A stretch of 64,000 nucleotides of DNA from Acinetobacter pittii (GCF_034064985.1 NZ_CP139249.1:930001-994000), one strand, 5' to 3'. Shown: positions 16,208 through 26,288, counted from the stretch's first letter. Notes: a model not told the origin generated them from the letters alone. Numbers and translations: made by a program.

Positions 16208-19200
16208 ATGTTTATCGTGGCCGGTGCAGCAGCACATTCTTCTTTTAAGAAAGCTCAACTATTAACACGTTTATCGTCAATTAGTTCTGTTCAATCTTTT
16301 GACAGCCAATGGGTCTATTTGTTTGATCAAGCGCTCAACGAGCAGCAACATCAATCTGCTTTGCAATTATTAAATGACGGTGAGTCTTTTGAACTTCGTC
16401 AACCTGCAAGTGATGAGATTCAGATTTTAGTAACACCACGTGTGGGTACTATTTCACCTTGGTCTTCTAAAGCAACTGATATTTTCAAAAACTGTAATAC
16501 ACCAGTTCACCGCTTAGAACGCGGTCTTTTATTTACATTAAAAGGTGTTTCTGAAATTACTAATCAAGTTAAACAAGTACTTCATGACCGTATGACAGAA
16601 ACAGTTTTTGCTCAAATTGAAGATGCAAAAGCATTATTTTCAGAAACAGCTCCAAAACCATTAAATTCAATTGATATCTTAGGTCAAGGCAAAGAAGCTT
16701 TGGTTAAAGCGAACAATGAGTTCGGTTTTGCGTTATCTGAACAAGAAATTGATTATTTAACTGAAGCATTCGGTAAGCTTGGTCGTAATCCAAATGACAT
16801 CGAATTGATGATGTTTGCACAAGCAAACTCTGAGCATTGTCGTCACAAAATCTTTGGTTCTGAATGGACAATTGATGGTGAAAAACAACCATTATCATTG
16901 TTCCAGATGATTAAAAATACTTATAAAGAATCTCCAACTGACGTTTTATCGGCATATAAAGATAACGCGTCTGTAATCGTTGGTTATGACACGATGCGTT
17001 TTTATCCAAAAGCTGATGAAAACGGTCACTTTGTTTATAAATATAAGAGCCAAGCTGCTCATATTTTAATGAAGGTTGAAACTCACAACCATCCAACAGC
17101 AATTTCTCCATTTGCTGGTGCTGCAACTGGTTCAGGCGGTGAAATCCGTGATGAAGGTGCAACTGGTCGTGGTGGTAAACCAAAAGCTGGTTTAACAGGC
17201 TTTACAGTTTCTAACTTAAATATTCCTGGTTTTGAACAACCTTGGGAAGAAAACTACGGTAAACCTTCACGTATGGCATCGCCATTACAAATCATGATTG
17301 AAGGTCCATTAGGTGGCGCGGCATTTAACAACGAATTCGGTCGTCCTGCATTAAATGGTTATTTCCGTACTTTTGAACAAAATGTAAATGGTGAAGTGAA
17401 GGGCTTCCATAAGCCAATCATGATCGCTGGTGGTTACGGTAACATTCGTCCTGACCATGTAGAAAAAGATGCGATTCAACCAGGTGATTTACTCATTGTA
17501 TTGGGTGGCCCTGCAATGTTAATCGGTCTTGGCGGTGGTGCAGCATCTTCTGTAGACAGCGGTACAATGGGTGAAAGCCTTGATTTCGCTTCTGTACAAC
17601 GTGAAAACCCAGAAATGGAACGCCGTTGTCAGGAAGTGATTGATACTTGCTGGCGTTTAGAAGACTTCAACCCAATCGTTTCTGTACATGACGTTGGTGC
17701 TGGTGGTTTATCAAATGCTATGCCTGAACTTGTGAATGATCATGAGTTAGGTGCAGTTCTTAACCTTCGTAAAATTCCTTCATTAGAACCGGGCATGAGC
17801 CCAATGGAAATCTGGTCAAATGAAGCACAAGAGCGTTATGTTCTTGCAATTCGTCCAGAGTCTTTAGAACAGTTCGAATCAATCTGTGCTCGTGAACGTT
17901 GTCCATTTGCCGTGTTAGGTGAAGCAACTGAAGCTCGTCATTTAACTGTTGAAGATCCATTGTTCCAGAACAATGCAGTTGATATCCCAATGCAAGTAAT
18001 GCTTGGTGGTACACCTCGTATGCAACGTTCTTATGAAACAATTGAGCGTAAAGGTAACGAGTTTGACGCTTCAAAAGTTGATTTGAAAGATGCGATTTTC
18101 CGTGTATTGAAAAATCCAACAGTTGCTTCTAAATCATTCTTGATCACCATTGGTGACCGCTCAATTACAGGTATGGTTGCACGTGATCAAATGGTTGGTC
18201 GTTGGCAGATTCCTGTTGCGGATGCAGCAGTAACGACGACAAGCTTACAAGGCTTCACTGGTGAAGCAATGGCGATGGGTGAACGTCCGCCAGTAGCATT
18301 GTTAAATCCAGCAGCATCTGCTCGTTTGGCAGTTGCTGAAGCAATTACTAATATTGCATGTGCAAACATTGAACAAGTTAGCGATATCAAACTTTCTGCA
18401 AACTGGATGGCTGCTGCTGGTCAAAAAGGTGAAGACCAGGCGTTGTTCGAAGGTGTAAAAGCGATTGGTATGGAAATGTGTCCTGCTTTAGGAATCGCGA
18501 TTCCTGTAGGTAAAGACTCGCTTTCAATGCGTACCACTTGGAATGACAACGGCGAAGATAAAGCTGTAACGTCTCCAATGACTGGTGTAATTACCGCATT
18601 TGCTCCAGTAATGGATGTTCGTAAAACTTTAACACCTGAACTTAAGAATTTAGAAGATTCAGTACTTGTACGTATTGATTTATCTAAAGGTCAGTTCCGT
18701 TTAGGTGGTTCGATTCTTGCTCAAGTATATAAGGCAATTGGTTCAATCACTCCAGATGTTGATAGTTTTGATGATTTCAAAGCGTTCTTTGCTTTAATTC
18801 AAGATTGGAACAACCGTGGCTTGATTCAAGCTTACCATGACATTGGTGATGGTGGTTTACTCGCAACTGTTGCTGAAATGATGTTTGCTGCACGTTTAGG
18901 TGTTGCATTAGAAGACCAAACTCCAGCAAGTTTATTTGCTGAAGAAATTGGTGCAGTTCTTCAAATCAAAGCAGCTGATTGGGACGCTTTACAAGCAGAG
19001 GTTGCTGCTTCTAGCTTAAAAGATGCAATTGCTGTAGTTGGTCGTGTAAACAACACAGATCAATTATCTGTAAACGGTTTGACTTTAGATCGTGCTGAAT
19101 TACAACAAGCTTGGTCTGAGGTATCTCATCAGATCCAACGTCTACGTGATAACGTTGAAACTGCTGACCAAGAATTTGCTTTAATTACTGATAAATCACA

Positions 19201-20041
19201 TCAAGGTTTAATTGCTAAACCAACATTTGACTTGAATGAACCTATCGAAGCACCGTTCATTAACACACGTCGTCCTAATATGGCGATCTTGCGTGAGCAA
19301 GGTGTAAATGGTCATATTGAAATGGCAGCAGCCTTTGATAAGGTTGGTTTCAATACTGTTGACGTGCACATGAGTGATTTACTTGCTGGTCGCGTTAGCC
19401 TAAGTGATTTTGAAGGTCTAGTGACTTGTGGTGGTTTCTCTTACGGTGACGTAATGGGTGCTGGCGGTGGCTGGGCAAAATCAGTATTGTTCAATGCGAA
19501 ATTACGTGATCAGTTTGAACAGTTCTTCCACCGTGAAGATACATTCAGCTTAGGTATCTGTAATGGTTGCCAAATGTTGTCACAATTAGCACCACTTATT
19601 CCAGGTGCTGACCACTGGCCACGTTTCCACCGCAATATGTCAGAAGTTTTTGAAGCTCGTAGCGTAAACGTTCGTGTTGAAAAATCTGTTTCTGTATTGC
19701 TTAATGGAATGGAAGGTTCGATTTTACCGATTGCTGTAGCACACGGTGAAGGTCGTGCGGTTGCAAGCGAAGCTGACATTGCAAGCTTAAATGCAGCTAA
19801 CCAAGTTGCATTGCGTTATGTGGATAGCCACGGTAACCCGACTCAACATTATCCATTGAACCCGAACGGTTCGCCGGAAGCGATTACTGGTGTAACGTCT
19901 AAAGATGGTCGTGCAACGATTATGATGCCGCACCCAGAGCGTACTTTCCGTGCAATTCAGCACTCTTGGAAACCAGAAGAGTGGACTGAAGATGGTGCAT
20001 GGTTACGTATGTTCCGTAACGCACGTAAGTTTATCGGTTAA
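16208..20041 (+). CDS. purL: Phosphoribosylformylglycinamidine synthase
   Basis: 1277 residues, the long single-chain form of gamma-proteobacteria. Fourth step of purine synthesis: FGAR + glutamine + ATP to FGAM. N-terminal PurS-like part, linker, two AIRS-type ATP domains ('[10 protein letters not shown]', '[26 protein letters not shown]' region, '[17 protein letters not shown]') and a C-terminal class I glutaminase with nucleophile Cys near residue 1117 in 'LGICNGCQM', then 'HGEGR' and 'MMPHPER'. Codon use is that of a well-expressed gene. Single gene with its own terminator. Confidence 0.98.
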   Translation: MFIVAGAAAHSSFKKAQLLTRLSSISSVQSFDSQWVYLFDQALNEQQHQSALQLLNDGESFELRQPASDEIQILVTPRVGTISPWSSKATDIFKNCNTPVHRLERGLLFTLKGVSEITNQVKQVLHDRMTETVFAQIEDAKALFSETAPKPLNSIDILGQGKEALVKANNEFGFALSEQEIDYLTEAFGKLGRNPNDIELMMFAQANSEHCRHKIFGSEWTIDGEKQPLSLFQMIKNTYKESPTDVLSAYKDNASVIVGYDTMRFYPKADENGHFVYKYKSQAAHILMKVETHNHPTAISPFAGAATGSGGEIRDEGATGRGGKPKAGLTGFTVSNLNIPGFEQPWEENYGKPSRMASPLQIMIEGPLGGAAFNNEFGRPALNGYFRTFEQNVNGEVKGFHKPIMIAGGYGNIRPDHVEKDAIQPGDLLIVLGGPAMLIGLGGGAASSVDSGTMGESLDFASVQRENPEMERRCQEVIDTCWRLEDFNPIVSVHDVGAGGLSNAMPELVNDHELGAVLNLRKIPSLEPGMSPMEIWSNEAQERYVLAIRPESLEQFESICARERCPFAVLGEATEARHLTVEDPLFQNNAVDIPMQVMLGGTPRMQRSYETIERKGNEFDASKVDLKDAIFRVLKNPTVASKSFLITIGDRSITGMVARDQMVGRWQIPVADAAVTTTSLQGFTGEAMAMGERPPVALLNPAASARLAVAEAITNIACANIEQVSDIKLSANWMAAAGQKGEDQALFEGVKAIGMEMCPALGIAIPVGKDSLSMRTTWNDNGEDKAVTSPMTGVITAFAPVMDVRKTLTPELKNLEDSVLVRIDLSKGQFRLGGSILAQVYKAIGSITPDVDSFDDFKAFFALIQDWNNRGLIQAYHDIGDGGLLATVAEMMFAARLGVALEDQTPASLFAEEIGAVLQIKAADWDALQAEVAASSLKDAIAVVGRVNNTDQLSVNGLTLDRAELQQAWSEVSHQIQRLRDNVETADQEFALITDKSHQGLIAKPTFDLNEPIEAPFINTRRPNMAILREQGVNGHIEMAAAFDKVGFNTVDVHMSDLLAGRVSLSDFEGLVTCGGFSYGDVMGAGGGWAKSVLFNAKLRDQFEQFFHREDTFSLGICNGCQMLSQLAPLIPGADHWPRFHRNMSEVFEARSVNVRVEKSVSVLLNGMEGSILPIAVAHGEGRAVASEADIASLNAANQVALRYVDSHGNPTQHYPLNPNGSPEAITGVTSKDGRATIMMPHPERTFRAIQHSWKPEEWTEDGAWLRMFRNARKFIG

Positions 20042-20052
20042 TATAAACACTG

Positions 20053-20080
20053 AAATAAGCCACCGACAGGTGGCTTATTT
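20053..20080 (+). terminator. Terminator of purL
   Basis: AAGCCACC/GGTGGCTT, an 8-bp stem with loop GACA, followed by ATTT. The T-run is short. Confidence 0.7.
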
Positions 20081-20123
20081 GTATGTAGTACAATCTAAAT
20101 AGAATAAATAGTAGAGAAGAAAA

Positions 20124-21329
20124 ATGAAATCAAAAATCCATTTCCGTGAGTTTGCACTGCTGATGGCATTACTCATGTCTATTGTTTCTTTTTCAATAGA
20201 TGCAATTTTACCAGCTTTAGGTGAAATTGGACGAGTTTTTGACTTAAAGAATAATAATCAAACGCAATGGGTCATCATTGGTATTTTCTCTGGCATGACG
20301 ATAGGACAACTCATTGCAGGGCCGCTATCCGATGCGATTGGTCGTAAGCGCATTTTATTTGCAGGAATTATTATTTATTTTTTGGGAAGTTTATTGTGCT
20401 TTACCACACAAAGTTTTGAATGGTTTTTAGTTGGCCGCTTCATTCAAGGGATTGGAGTATCTGGTCCTTACGTAGCTTCTATTTCAATTGTGCGCGATAA
20501 ATACAGTGGTGCACAAATGGCACGTATTATGTCCTTAATTATGATGGTGTTTATGGTTGCTCCAGCAATTGCACCAAGTTTGGGGCAGCTCATTATTCAT
20601 TTCTTTGGCTGGCGTGAGATCTTTGTTTTATATATGGTCTATGCCACAGTTGTCGGGGCATGGGTTGCTTTACGTTTGGAAGAGACGTTACTTCCCGAAA
20701 ATCGTTTACCTATGCGCTTGCAAGCTTTTCAAGAGGGCTTTAAAGAAGTTGTAAGTAATAAAACTACTATGAGCTATTTGCTATGTGCAGGTTTTTGTTT
20801 TGGTGGATTTATTGGTTATTTGGGAACTTCTCAACAAATTTTTATGCAGCAGTTTGGTAAAACGGGGGAAGAGTTTAGTGCTTATTTTGCTGTGCTTGCA
20901 GGTGTAATGGGAGTCGCTTCATTTACCAACTCTAAAATTGTGATGAAGTTCGGTATGCGTCCAATCTGTATTTATGGCTTTTTGGGCTTATGCTTAATTT
21001 CTTTGGTTTTCTTAGGAATTCAACTTTTAGGCGTGGCTGTTTCATTCTGGATGTTTATGCTTTATGCATGCATTCTGTTCTTATTATTTGGAACGTTATT
21101 TGGTAATTTAAACGCGATTGCGATGGAACCAATGGGGCATGTTGCTGGTATGGCTTCGGCTATTATTGGTGCAGCTTCTTCTGTTTTGTCACTTATTCTA
21201 GCCTCTATTATTGGGCAATTATATAACGGTACATTAATTCCAATGACTGCTGGCTTCGTCATTTTATGTGGTTTGGCTTTTGCTATGACAATATATGAGA
21301 ACAGATATTTAAAGAAATCCAATGCTTAA
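20124..21329 (+). CDS. Multidrug efflux MFS transporter, Bcr/CflA family
   Basis: 401 residues with 12 predicted membrane helices. Helix 1 carries 'SFSIDAILPALGEIG', typical of the Bcr/CflA drug:proton antiporters. Motif A after helix 2 is 'GPLSDAIGRKRILFAG', and a motif C-like 'GIGVSGPYVASISIVRDKYSG' follows helix 4. It probably exports small amphipathic drugs across the inner membrane; the substrate is unknown. It starts 82 bases after purL behind a terminator. Confidence 0.88.
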   Translation: MKSKIHFREFALLMALLMSIVSFSIDAILPALGEIGRVFDLKNNNQTQWVIIGIFSGMTIGQLIAGPLSDAIGRKRILFAGIIIYFLGSLLCFTTQSFEWFLVGRFIQGIGVSGPYVASISIVRDKYSGAQMARIMSLIMMVFMVAPAIAPSLGQLIIHFFGWREIFVLYMVYATVVGAWVALRLEETLLPENRLPMRLQAFQEGFKEVVSNKTTMSYLLCAGFCFGGFIGYLGTSQQIFMQQFGKTGEEFSAYFAVLAGVMGVASFTNSKIVMKFGMRPICIYGFLGLCLISLVFLGIQLLGVAVSFWMFMLYACILFLLFGTLFGNLNAIAMEPMGHVAGMASAIIGAASSVLSLILASIIGQLYNGTLIPMTAGFVILCGLAFAMTIYENRYLKKSNA

Positions 21330-21380
21330 AATTATAAAGATACCGCTAGCACACTGAATTTTATAATTTTGTTAAAAATA

Positions 21381-21412
21381 AGAGCTACCTATAAATGAGG
21401 GCAGCTTTTTTT
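21381..21412 (+). terminator. Likely terminator of the MFS gene
   Basis: AGCT-CC / GG-AGCT with one mismatch on each side and a 10-base loop, then seven T. Confidence 0.55.
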
Positions 21413-21529
21413 AACATTTTAGAAAAATTATAAGCCTATAGACATTCGACTATTTAACACTTTATAGTTTGTTTAAAATTGGATCAGTTTTTGCTTTCTC
21501 TGTAACAACGATAAAAATCGGAGATCAAA

Positions 21530-21655
21530 ATGATGAAAAATAAGTATCACATAAGAACAATGTATACCAAAGATAAGGGCTGGCGTTTATTTGGTTTGGC
21601 ACTTGCCATTCAAATCCTTTTTATTGGAGCAAATTATCTAGTAATGATGAGCTGA
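21530..21655 (+). CDS. Small single-pass membrane protein, 41 residues
   Basis: ATG at 21530 with GGAG (21520-21523) 6 bases upstream; stop TGA at 21653-21655. The product starts MMKNKYHIRTMYTKDKGWR and then has one hydrophobic helix of about 20 residues (LFGLALAIQILFIGANYLVM) and ends MMS. The positive-inside rule places the N-terminus in the cytoplasm. It is flanked by a terminator on the left and the NIF3-like gene on the right. No family is recognised. The ribosome site and the coherent topology support a real gene. Confidence 0.6.
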   Translation: MMKNKYHIRTMYTKDKGWRLFGLALAIQILFIGANYLVMMS

Positions 21656-21722
21656 CTTTGATTCTAAAGCTTTTTTAAAGGTATGATTTAAGCTAGTTCA
21701 ATAGTCTGGAGTCATTCTACTC

Positions 21723-22040
21723 ATGTTAAAGCTGATTTATTACGTGCCTGATTCACATCTTGAGTCGACTAAACAAGCCATTTTTTCTGCTGGTGCGGGT
21801 GGGATCGGTAATTATGAACACTGCGCATGGCAAGTAAAAGGAATCGGGCAATTTAAACCAGTCAAAGGTGCAGATCCTTATATCGGAGAGCTGGGTGAAC
21901 TTGAACAAGTTGATGAGTGGCGCGTTGAAACAATTGTAATTGAAGAAAATGCAAAGGCTGTAGCGAAAGCATTAAAGGCAAGCCATCCTTATGAAGAGCC
22001 TGCCTTTGAGTTTATTCAAATCATAGAAATTGATTTTTAA
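21723..22040 (+). CDS. NIF3/YqfO-type small domain protein
   Basis: 105 residues. 'DSHLESTKQAIFSAGAGGIGNYEHCAW', 'GIGQFKPVKGADPYIGELGELEQV' and the end 'ASHPYEEPAFEFI' (shown as landmarks) match the CutA/PII-like insert domain of NIF3 (YqfO) proteins, here as a stand-alone protein. Biochemical function unknown. It ends 4 bases inside the convergent enoyl-CoA hydratase gene. Confidence 0.8.
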   Translation: MLKLIYYVPDSHLESTKQAIFSAGAGGIGNYEHCAWQVKGIGQFKPVKGADPYIGELGELEQVDEWRVETIVIEENAKAVAKALKASHPYEEPAFEFIQIIEIDF

Positions 22041-22837
22041 TTAAACTGTGAGAAATCTGGTTTACGTTTCTGCATAAACGCTTGTACAGCTTCTAGCATT
22101 TCTGGAGATTGAACGCGTTGCATAAAGATTTCAGCTTCATGCTCAATACATTCAATAATTTGATCTAAATCATGTTTCATTAATGCTTTGGTTTGCTTTA
22201 ACGATGCAAGCGGTAAAGTCGCTAAATGTTGAGCAGTTGCCTGAGCGGTCGCATAAACATCTTCAACGACTTCATTCACTAAACCTGCTTGTACTGCAGT
22301 TTCTGCATTAAATTTTTTCGCAGTAAATAGAAGCTCAGCTGCTTTATGATAGCCAGCTTGTTGAATAAGTAATTGGCTAGCACCACCTTCTGGAGAAAGG
22401 CCAAGGCTAACAAATGGAATTTGGAAAAGGGCAGTGTTATCAGCAAATACTAAATCTGCATGTAATAAAATTGTAACTCCGATACCAATTGCTACACCTT
22501 TTACAGCAACAATAAGCGGCTTTGATAATCTGGCAGCAGATTTAAGGAGTACGAATGGAGGAACTTGACCCGCTGGGCCTGCATTAGGATTTTGTACAAA
22601 ACCCATAAAATCTTTCATATCATTACCGGCGGTAAAGTCTTGCTCTACACCACGTAGAACAACTACTCGGACGTCTTTATTGAGATCGGCTTCAACTAGA
22701 GCTTGAGCAATCCATAAATAAAGTTCGCCGTATAATGCATTTTTTGCTTCTGGACGATTTATGGCTAAGGTGAGTACGCCACCTTCTAAATTTTCGTGTA
22801 AATGTTGATGAGGTTGTTGAATACAGCTAAGTGTCAT
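22037..22837 (-). CDS. Enoyl-CoA hydratase/isomerase family protein
   Basis: 266 residues, crotonase fold. 'LAINRPEAKNALYGELY' and 'VLRGVEQDFTAGNDMKDFM' form the CoA/oxyanion-hole region, and 'VKGVAIGIGVTILLHADLVFAD' is the second half of the oxyanion hole. The sequence near 'IPFVSLGLSPEGGASQLL' carries Glu at the second catalytic position. It may hydrate or isomerise an acyl-CoA in fatty-acid or aromatic breakdown. It is a lone gene, so the pathway is unclear. Confidence 0.88.
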   Translation of the reverse strand: MTLSCIQQPHQHLHENLEGGVLTLAINRPEAKNALYGELYLWIAQALVEADLNKDVRVVVLRGVEQDFTAGNDMKDFMGFVQNPNAGPAGQVPPFVLLKSAARLSKPLIVAVKGVAIGIGVTILLHADLVFADNTALFQIPFVSLGLSPEGGASQLLIQQAGYHKAAELLFTAKKFNAETAVQAGLVNEVVEDVYATAQATAQHLATLPLASLKQTKALMKHDLDQIIECIEHEAEIFMQRVQSPEMLEAVQAFMQKRKPDFSQFN

Positions 22838-22946
22838 CGTACTATCCTTGCTTTAAACCAAGTTGTTAATTTTTAGGTACTCATTATGGCGCATATTTTC
22901 TGTAATGCGGGTAACTGGTGAGTTCATAAAAAGTGAAAATCTAATT

Positions 22947-23522
22947 ATGTATAAATTTGACTATCTCGTTTTTATAGGGCGTTTTCAACCATTTCATTTG
23001 GCTCATATGCAGACAATTGAAATTGCCTTACAACAAAGTCGTTATGTGATTTTGGCATTAGGTTCTGCTCAAATGGAACGTAATATTAAAAATCCGTTTC
23101 TTGCAGTTGAACGAGAGCAAATGATTTTATCTAATTTTTCACCAGATGAGCAAAATCGTATTCGATTTGTGCATGTGGTCGATGTTTATAATGATGAAAA
23201 GTGGGTAAAACAGGTCAAATCTTTAGTAAATGGTGTGATTGAACCAAACTCAAAAATTGGTCTAATAGGGCACTTTAAGGATGAGTCATCTTATTATTTA
23301 AGATTATTTCCAGAATGGACCATGGTTGAACTCGATAGCCTAAAAGACTCAATTTCAGCGACGCCAATGCGTGAAGCTTATTATCGTGGTGAAATCCAAA
23401 CGGAATTTTTCCCTATAGGTACTATTCAATTTTTGGATGAGTTTAAAAAAACACGTATTTATCAACAACTGCAACAACGATTTAAAGAAGATGACCGCTC
23501 TAATTTAGATGATTTTGAGTAA
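22947..23522 (+). CDS. nadM: Nicotinamide-nucleotide adenylyltransferase, NadM type
   Basis: 191 residues from the ATG at 22947; the frame is open 28 codons further, but homologous sequence starts at MYKFDYLVFIGRFQPFH. The nucleotidyltransferase motifs are present: 'GRFQPFHLAH' at the N-terminus and 'ISATPMR' (ISSTxxR type) near residue 148. It joins ATP to NMN to make NAD. No Nudix domain is fused. A NadM-type enzyme used in NMN salvage is known from Acinetobacter; the assignment rests on motifs. Confidence 0.85.
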   Translation: MYKFDYLVFIGRFQPFHLAHMQTIEIALQQSRYVILALGSAQMERNIKNPFLAVEREQMILSNFSPDEQNRIRFVHVVDVYNDEKWVKQVKSLVNGVIEPNSKIGLIGHFKDESSYYLRLFPEWTMVELDSLKDSISATPMREAYYRGEIQTEFFPIGTIQFLDEFKKTRIYQQLQQRFKEDDRSNLDDFE

Positions 23523-23533
23523 GTGAATATAGA

Positions 23534-23899
23534 TTAAGCATCTGCCCAAAAAATAATTCGGTTGGAAAAAGGATCGGTGATACAGAGTTCAAGGGTCTCC
23601 CAATCTGTTTTTTCAACTTGAGGCTTAGAGAATTTATAGTCTTTTTGGCTTAGTTCACTGTGTAACTCATAGATATATTCCCAATAAATACGGATTGCAC
23701 TATGGGGACTCGCATCTCCAAAATGCTCAGATAGATGGATAATGCAATCGTCTTTAGAAATTTGTAAATATAACGGAAAGTTGTCTTCAAATTGGTGTTG
23801 CCAATCAAGCTGAAAACCTAAGAACTCAAGATAAAATGATTGAGCTAACTCGACATCAAAAATTCTTAAAATAGGGGTGATCGAACCTGATTGCATCAT
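23534..23899 (-). CDS. Glyoxalase/bleomycin-resistance (VOC) family protein
   Basis: 121 residues from the double ATG at 23899/23896, with AAGGA just upstream; an in-frame start at 23935 is less likely. 'ITPILRIFDVELAQSFYLEFLGFQ' and the end 'ITDPFSNRIIFWADA' are the two beta-alpha-beta-beta-beta halves of a single VOC module. Dimers of such modules bind antibiotics or carry out metal-dependent chemistry. The start overlaps nothing but lies within 9 bases of the CAP-domain gene stop, so the two are probably co-transcribed. Confidence 0.8.
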   Translation of the reverse strand: MMQSGSITPILRIFDVELAQSFYLEFLGFQLDWQHQFEDNFPLYLQISKDDCIIHLSEHFGDASPHSAIRIYWEYIYELHSELSQKDYKFSKPQVEKTDWETLELCITDPFSNRIIFWADA

Positions 23900-23907
23900 T
23901 TTTCCTT

Positions 23908-24477
23908 TTAACGTGTACCAAATTGTTGAGTCCAATAGCTCTTTTGTTTTGCTGACTGATTAGAAGCACAAGCAATTGCGTAAGTTGTAAATTTGGGATT
24001 CATGAGGTTACTACAATGTAAGGGGCTCGATAGCCATCTAGACATCACTTCATCTAATGTTTTCTGTCCACTCGCGACATTTTCACCATTGGCTTTACCG
24101 AGTGTGTTGTAAAGTTTTAAGCGTGATTTTAAGTCTAGGCCAGTGGAGCCAACATGTCCGAGAAAATTATGTGCTGCCATATCTTCACTATGGGAAAATG
24201 CACCTTTATATAAATTATTGCTCCAAATCACTGGTCTAGTTGCAGAAAAATATTGTCGACCACATTGGCGTGATTGCTGACGGATTTGGTTAATTTTTTT
24301 AAGTACAGCTTGTTGATAGGCTGGGTTCTGCAAATCTTGGCAGCTTATTTCTTTTGAAGTTTTCTGAATTTGAGCAAGTGATGTGCCGGTGTCGGTTGGT
24401 ATGGCTAATGTATTTGCACTACATGCACCAATAAAGAGAATGGCTGGCAGTAAAGAGCAAGTTTTGAGTGAACTCAT
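23908..24477 (-). CDS. CAP (SCP/PR1-like) domain lipoprotein
   Basis: 189 residues. Signal peptide MSSLKTCSLLPAILFIGAC with a lipobox IGAC, Cys19 as the lipidation site. CAP domain over about 45-189: 'INQIRQQSRQCGRQYF', 'GAFSHSEDMAAHNFLGHVGS', 'GENVASGQKTLDEVMSRWLSSPLHC' and 'TYAIAC'. The His and Glu of the CAP cavity are present. Function in bacteria is poorly known; sterol/lipid binding and wall roles have been proposed for the family. Confidence 0.85.
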   Translation of the reverse strand: MSSLKTCSLLPAILFIGACSANTLAIPTDTGTSLAQIQKTSKEISCQDLQNPAYQQAVLKKINQIRQQSRQCGRQYFSATRPVIWSNNLYKGAFSHSEDMAAHNFLGHVGSTGLDLKSRLKLYNTLGKANGENVASGQKTLDEVMSRWLSSPLHCSNLMNPKFTTYAIACASNQSAKQKSYWTQQFGTR

Positions 24478-24551
24478 ATCAATGCCTTAAACTAATTATT
24501 CTAATATTTTTATGATACGTTAAACTCAAATTATTGGGTAATGCTTTGCAC

Positions 24552-24580
24552 TAAAAAAGCGAGTATAAACTCGCTTTTTG
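24552..24580 (-). terminator. Terminator of the peroxiredoxin gene
   Basis: Minus strand: AAAGCGAG/CTCGCTTT-type stem with loop TTTATA, followed by TTTTTT. Located 14 bases past the bcp stop. Confidence 0.85.
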
Positions 24581-24593
24581 TTGGTTGAATTTA

Positions 24594-25055
24594 TTAAGCT
24601 GTTTGCAGAGATTTTAGGTCTTCTAGAACTTGTTCCGCATGTCCAGCAGCCTTAACTTTACGGTAGCTTTTCACTAATTCTTTGTTATGGAAAATAAAAG
24701 TAGAACGTTCAATACCCATTACTTTTTTTCCATACATATTCTTTTCTTTAATCACATCAAAATGATGACAAAGAACTTCTTCTTTATCACTAATCAGATC
24801 AATAGTAAGTGCCTGCTTCTCTGTAAAATTTTGATGGGCTTTCACTGAATCACGTGAAACACCGATAATGCGGGCACCTAAAGCTTCAAATTGATCTTTC
24901 AAACAAGAAAAACCAACTGCTTGTGTTGTACATCCTGGTGTTGAGTCTTTAGGATAGAAGTAAATGATTAGCCATTCATTTTCGACTTCAGTCAAGTTCA
25001 CTTCGCCGTGTGTAGTAGGGAACACCTGATTTGGCAGTTGAATATTCTCAGACAT
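24594..25055 (-). CDS. bcp: Thiol peroxidase, Bcp/PrxQ family
   Basis: 153 residues, peroxiredoxin fold, cytosolic, reduces hydroperoxides with thioredoxin. 'YFYPKDSTPGCTTQAVGF' contains the peroxidatic Cys near residue 41. The resolving Cys that E. coli Bcp has five residues later is Val here; another Cys lies nine residues after the first and one in 'EVLCHHFDV'. The enzyme may therefore use a different resolving Cys or act as a 1-Cys form. It starts 17 bases after the PP-loop ATPase gene. Confidence 0.9.
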   Translation of the reverse strand: MSENIQLPNQVFPTTHGEVNLTEVENEWLIIYFYPKDSTPGCTTQAVGFSCLKDQFEALGARIIGVSRDSVKAHQNFTEKQALTIDLISDKEEVLCHHFDVIKEKNMYGKKVMGIERSTFIFHNKELVKSYRKVKAAGHAEQVLEDLKSLQTA

Positions 25056-25072
25056 TTCTTATCCTTTAAAAG

Positions 25073-25759
25073 TTAAATTTGATCTAATTCAAGTGGTAAA
25101 AAAGCATATTCCTCATGATAAACAATATTGAGTTTTCTTACAGGGATTGCTTTGTTAAAAATTGGCCCATCAATCACGGTCGTATGAAACTCACCGCCCT
25201 CACCACATGGATCAATGCCACGGTTCTCAAGCTCTTGGATATATTCTAAAGTTAAAGTTTTTCCTAAATCTCCTACCTTCATCCCGAGTTTAAGGTTTAC
25301 GGTCACCACTACACTCTGGAATCCAAGTTGAATAAATTCTTCAACAACTTCACGATGCGGACGTAGCCAAAGAGGCATTGCTAATTGAAGACCTACTTGT
25401 TGCGTTACTCGATCATGCCAACAGCCGTGTTCAGGCATATCAAGGTCACCTGTAACCAGTACCTCGGCTCCTTGTTGCTTTGCTTGATTGAGTAATTCAA
25501 TAAACTTTAATTCATAGTCATTCCAACTTGATGAAGCCATAAGCACGGGAAAGCCGATTGCTTTAGCTTGCGCTTGAATAATATCAAGAGGCATGGCATG
25601 TGAGCGAGAACGTTGGCCTTGTTCTTCTAGCATTACGATCAATCCAATCACTTCGCCTGTCTGCATTGCATGGTAGAGTGCTAGAGAACTATCTTTGCCT
25701 CCACTAAATGAGACAATAGACCTTTTATGGTTAGCATTAGTTTTCCATTGTTCTTGCAT
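25073..25759 (-). CDS. Dph6-like PP-loop ATP pyrophosphatase
   Basis: 228 residues. PP-loop 'SFSGGKDSSLALYHA' near the N-terminus and 'GIDPCGEGGEFHTTVIDGP' (DPCGExGEFHT motif) near the C-terminus define the diphthine-ammonia-ligase family. Bacteria have no diphthamide, so the true substrate is a different carboxyl or amide. Co-directional with bcp, 17 bases apart. Confidence 0.85.
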   Translation of the reverse strand: MQEQWKTNANHKRSIVSFSGGKDSSLALYHAMQTGEVIGLIVMLEEQGQRSRSHAMPLDIIQAQAKAIGFPVLMASSSWNDYELKFIELLNQAKQQGAEVLVTGDLDMPEHGCWHDRVTQQVGLQLAMPLWLRPHREVVEEFIQLGFQSVVVTVNLKLGMKVGDLGKTLTLEYIQELENRGIDPCGEGGEFHTTVIDGPIFNKAIPVRKLNIVYHEEYAFLPLELDQI

Positions 25760-25810
25760 GGCTTACATTAAATGAATTGGTCAAAAGTGCTGTTATTTTA
25801 ACAGAGCTAT

Positions 25811-25838
25811 AAAAAAGCCTGCATAAATGCAGGCTTAA
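25811..25838 (-). terminator. Terminator after the queC/hypothetical pair
   Basis: Minus strand: AAGCCTGCAT/ATGCAGGCTT, a 10-bp stem with a 2-base loop, then six T. Confidence 0.9.
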
Positions 25839-25855
25839 TTTGGAACATTAAAATC

Positions 25856-26272
25856 TTATTTTTTAGGAGCTTGTTGTTGAGCTGCCTTCATTGCATCTTC
25901 AGTTAACTTTTCAAGCTTAGTTGTTAACTGAGGACCGAAACATGCTTTAAGATCACGGTTTTGTTGTTGTACAAATCCTAAAGAACTTGGGCTTTTCTTC
26001 GCATTGATTGCGCTTTGGATTTCCCATTTTTGTGCTTCAGTCACTTTACCTTGTGCTTCAACTTGACAGCTACAGAATTTGCTAACTTCAGATGAGCTTA
26101 ACTTGCCGCCTTTAGCAGTTTGTTCTTTACAAACATTAACTAATGCACCTTTAACGTTAGTGCTTTTATATGCCGCTTGAACTGGGTTTTCAGCTGCTTG
26201 AGCTGAACCAGCCATAAGTGCAGCTGCTGAGAATAAAGATGAAAGAATAAGATTTGATTTTAACAACTTCAT
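25856..26272 (-). CDS. Exported hypothetical protein with four cysteines
   Basis: 138 residues. Sec signal peptide of about 26 residues (MKLLKSNLILSSLFSAAALMAGSAQAAE). The mature part is helical, Lys/Gln-rich, with Cys in 'NVCKEQT', 'KFCSCQVEA' and 'KACFGPQ', compatible with two disulfides. It follows queC by 16 bases on the same strand but has no visible link to queuosine. No domain recognised; the pattern recalls small periplasmic Acinetobacter proteins. Confidence 0.75.
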   Translation of the reverse strand: MKLLKSNLILSSLFSAAALMAGSAQAAENPVQAAYKSTNVKGALVNVCKEQTAKGGKLSSSEVSKFCSCQVEAQGKVTEAQKWEIQSAINAKKSPSSLGFVQQQNRDLKACFGPQLTTKLEKLTEDAMKAAQQQAPKK

Positions 26273-26288
26273 AAATTTTACCTACTTA

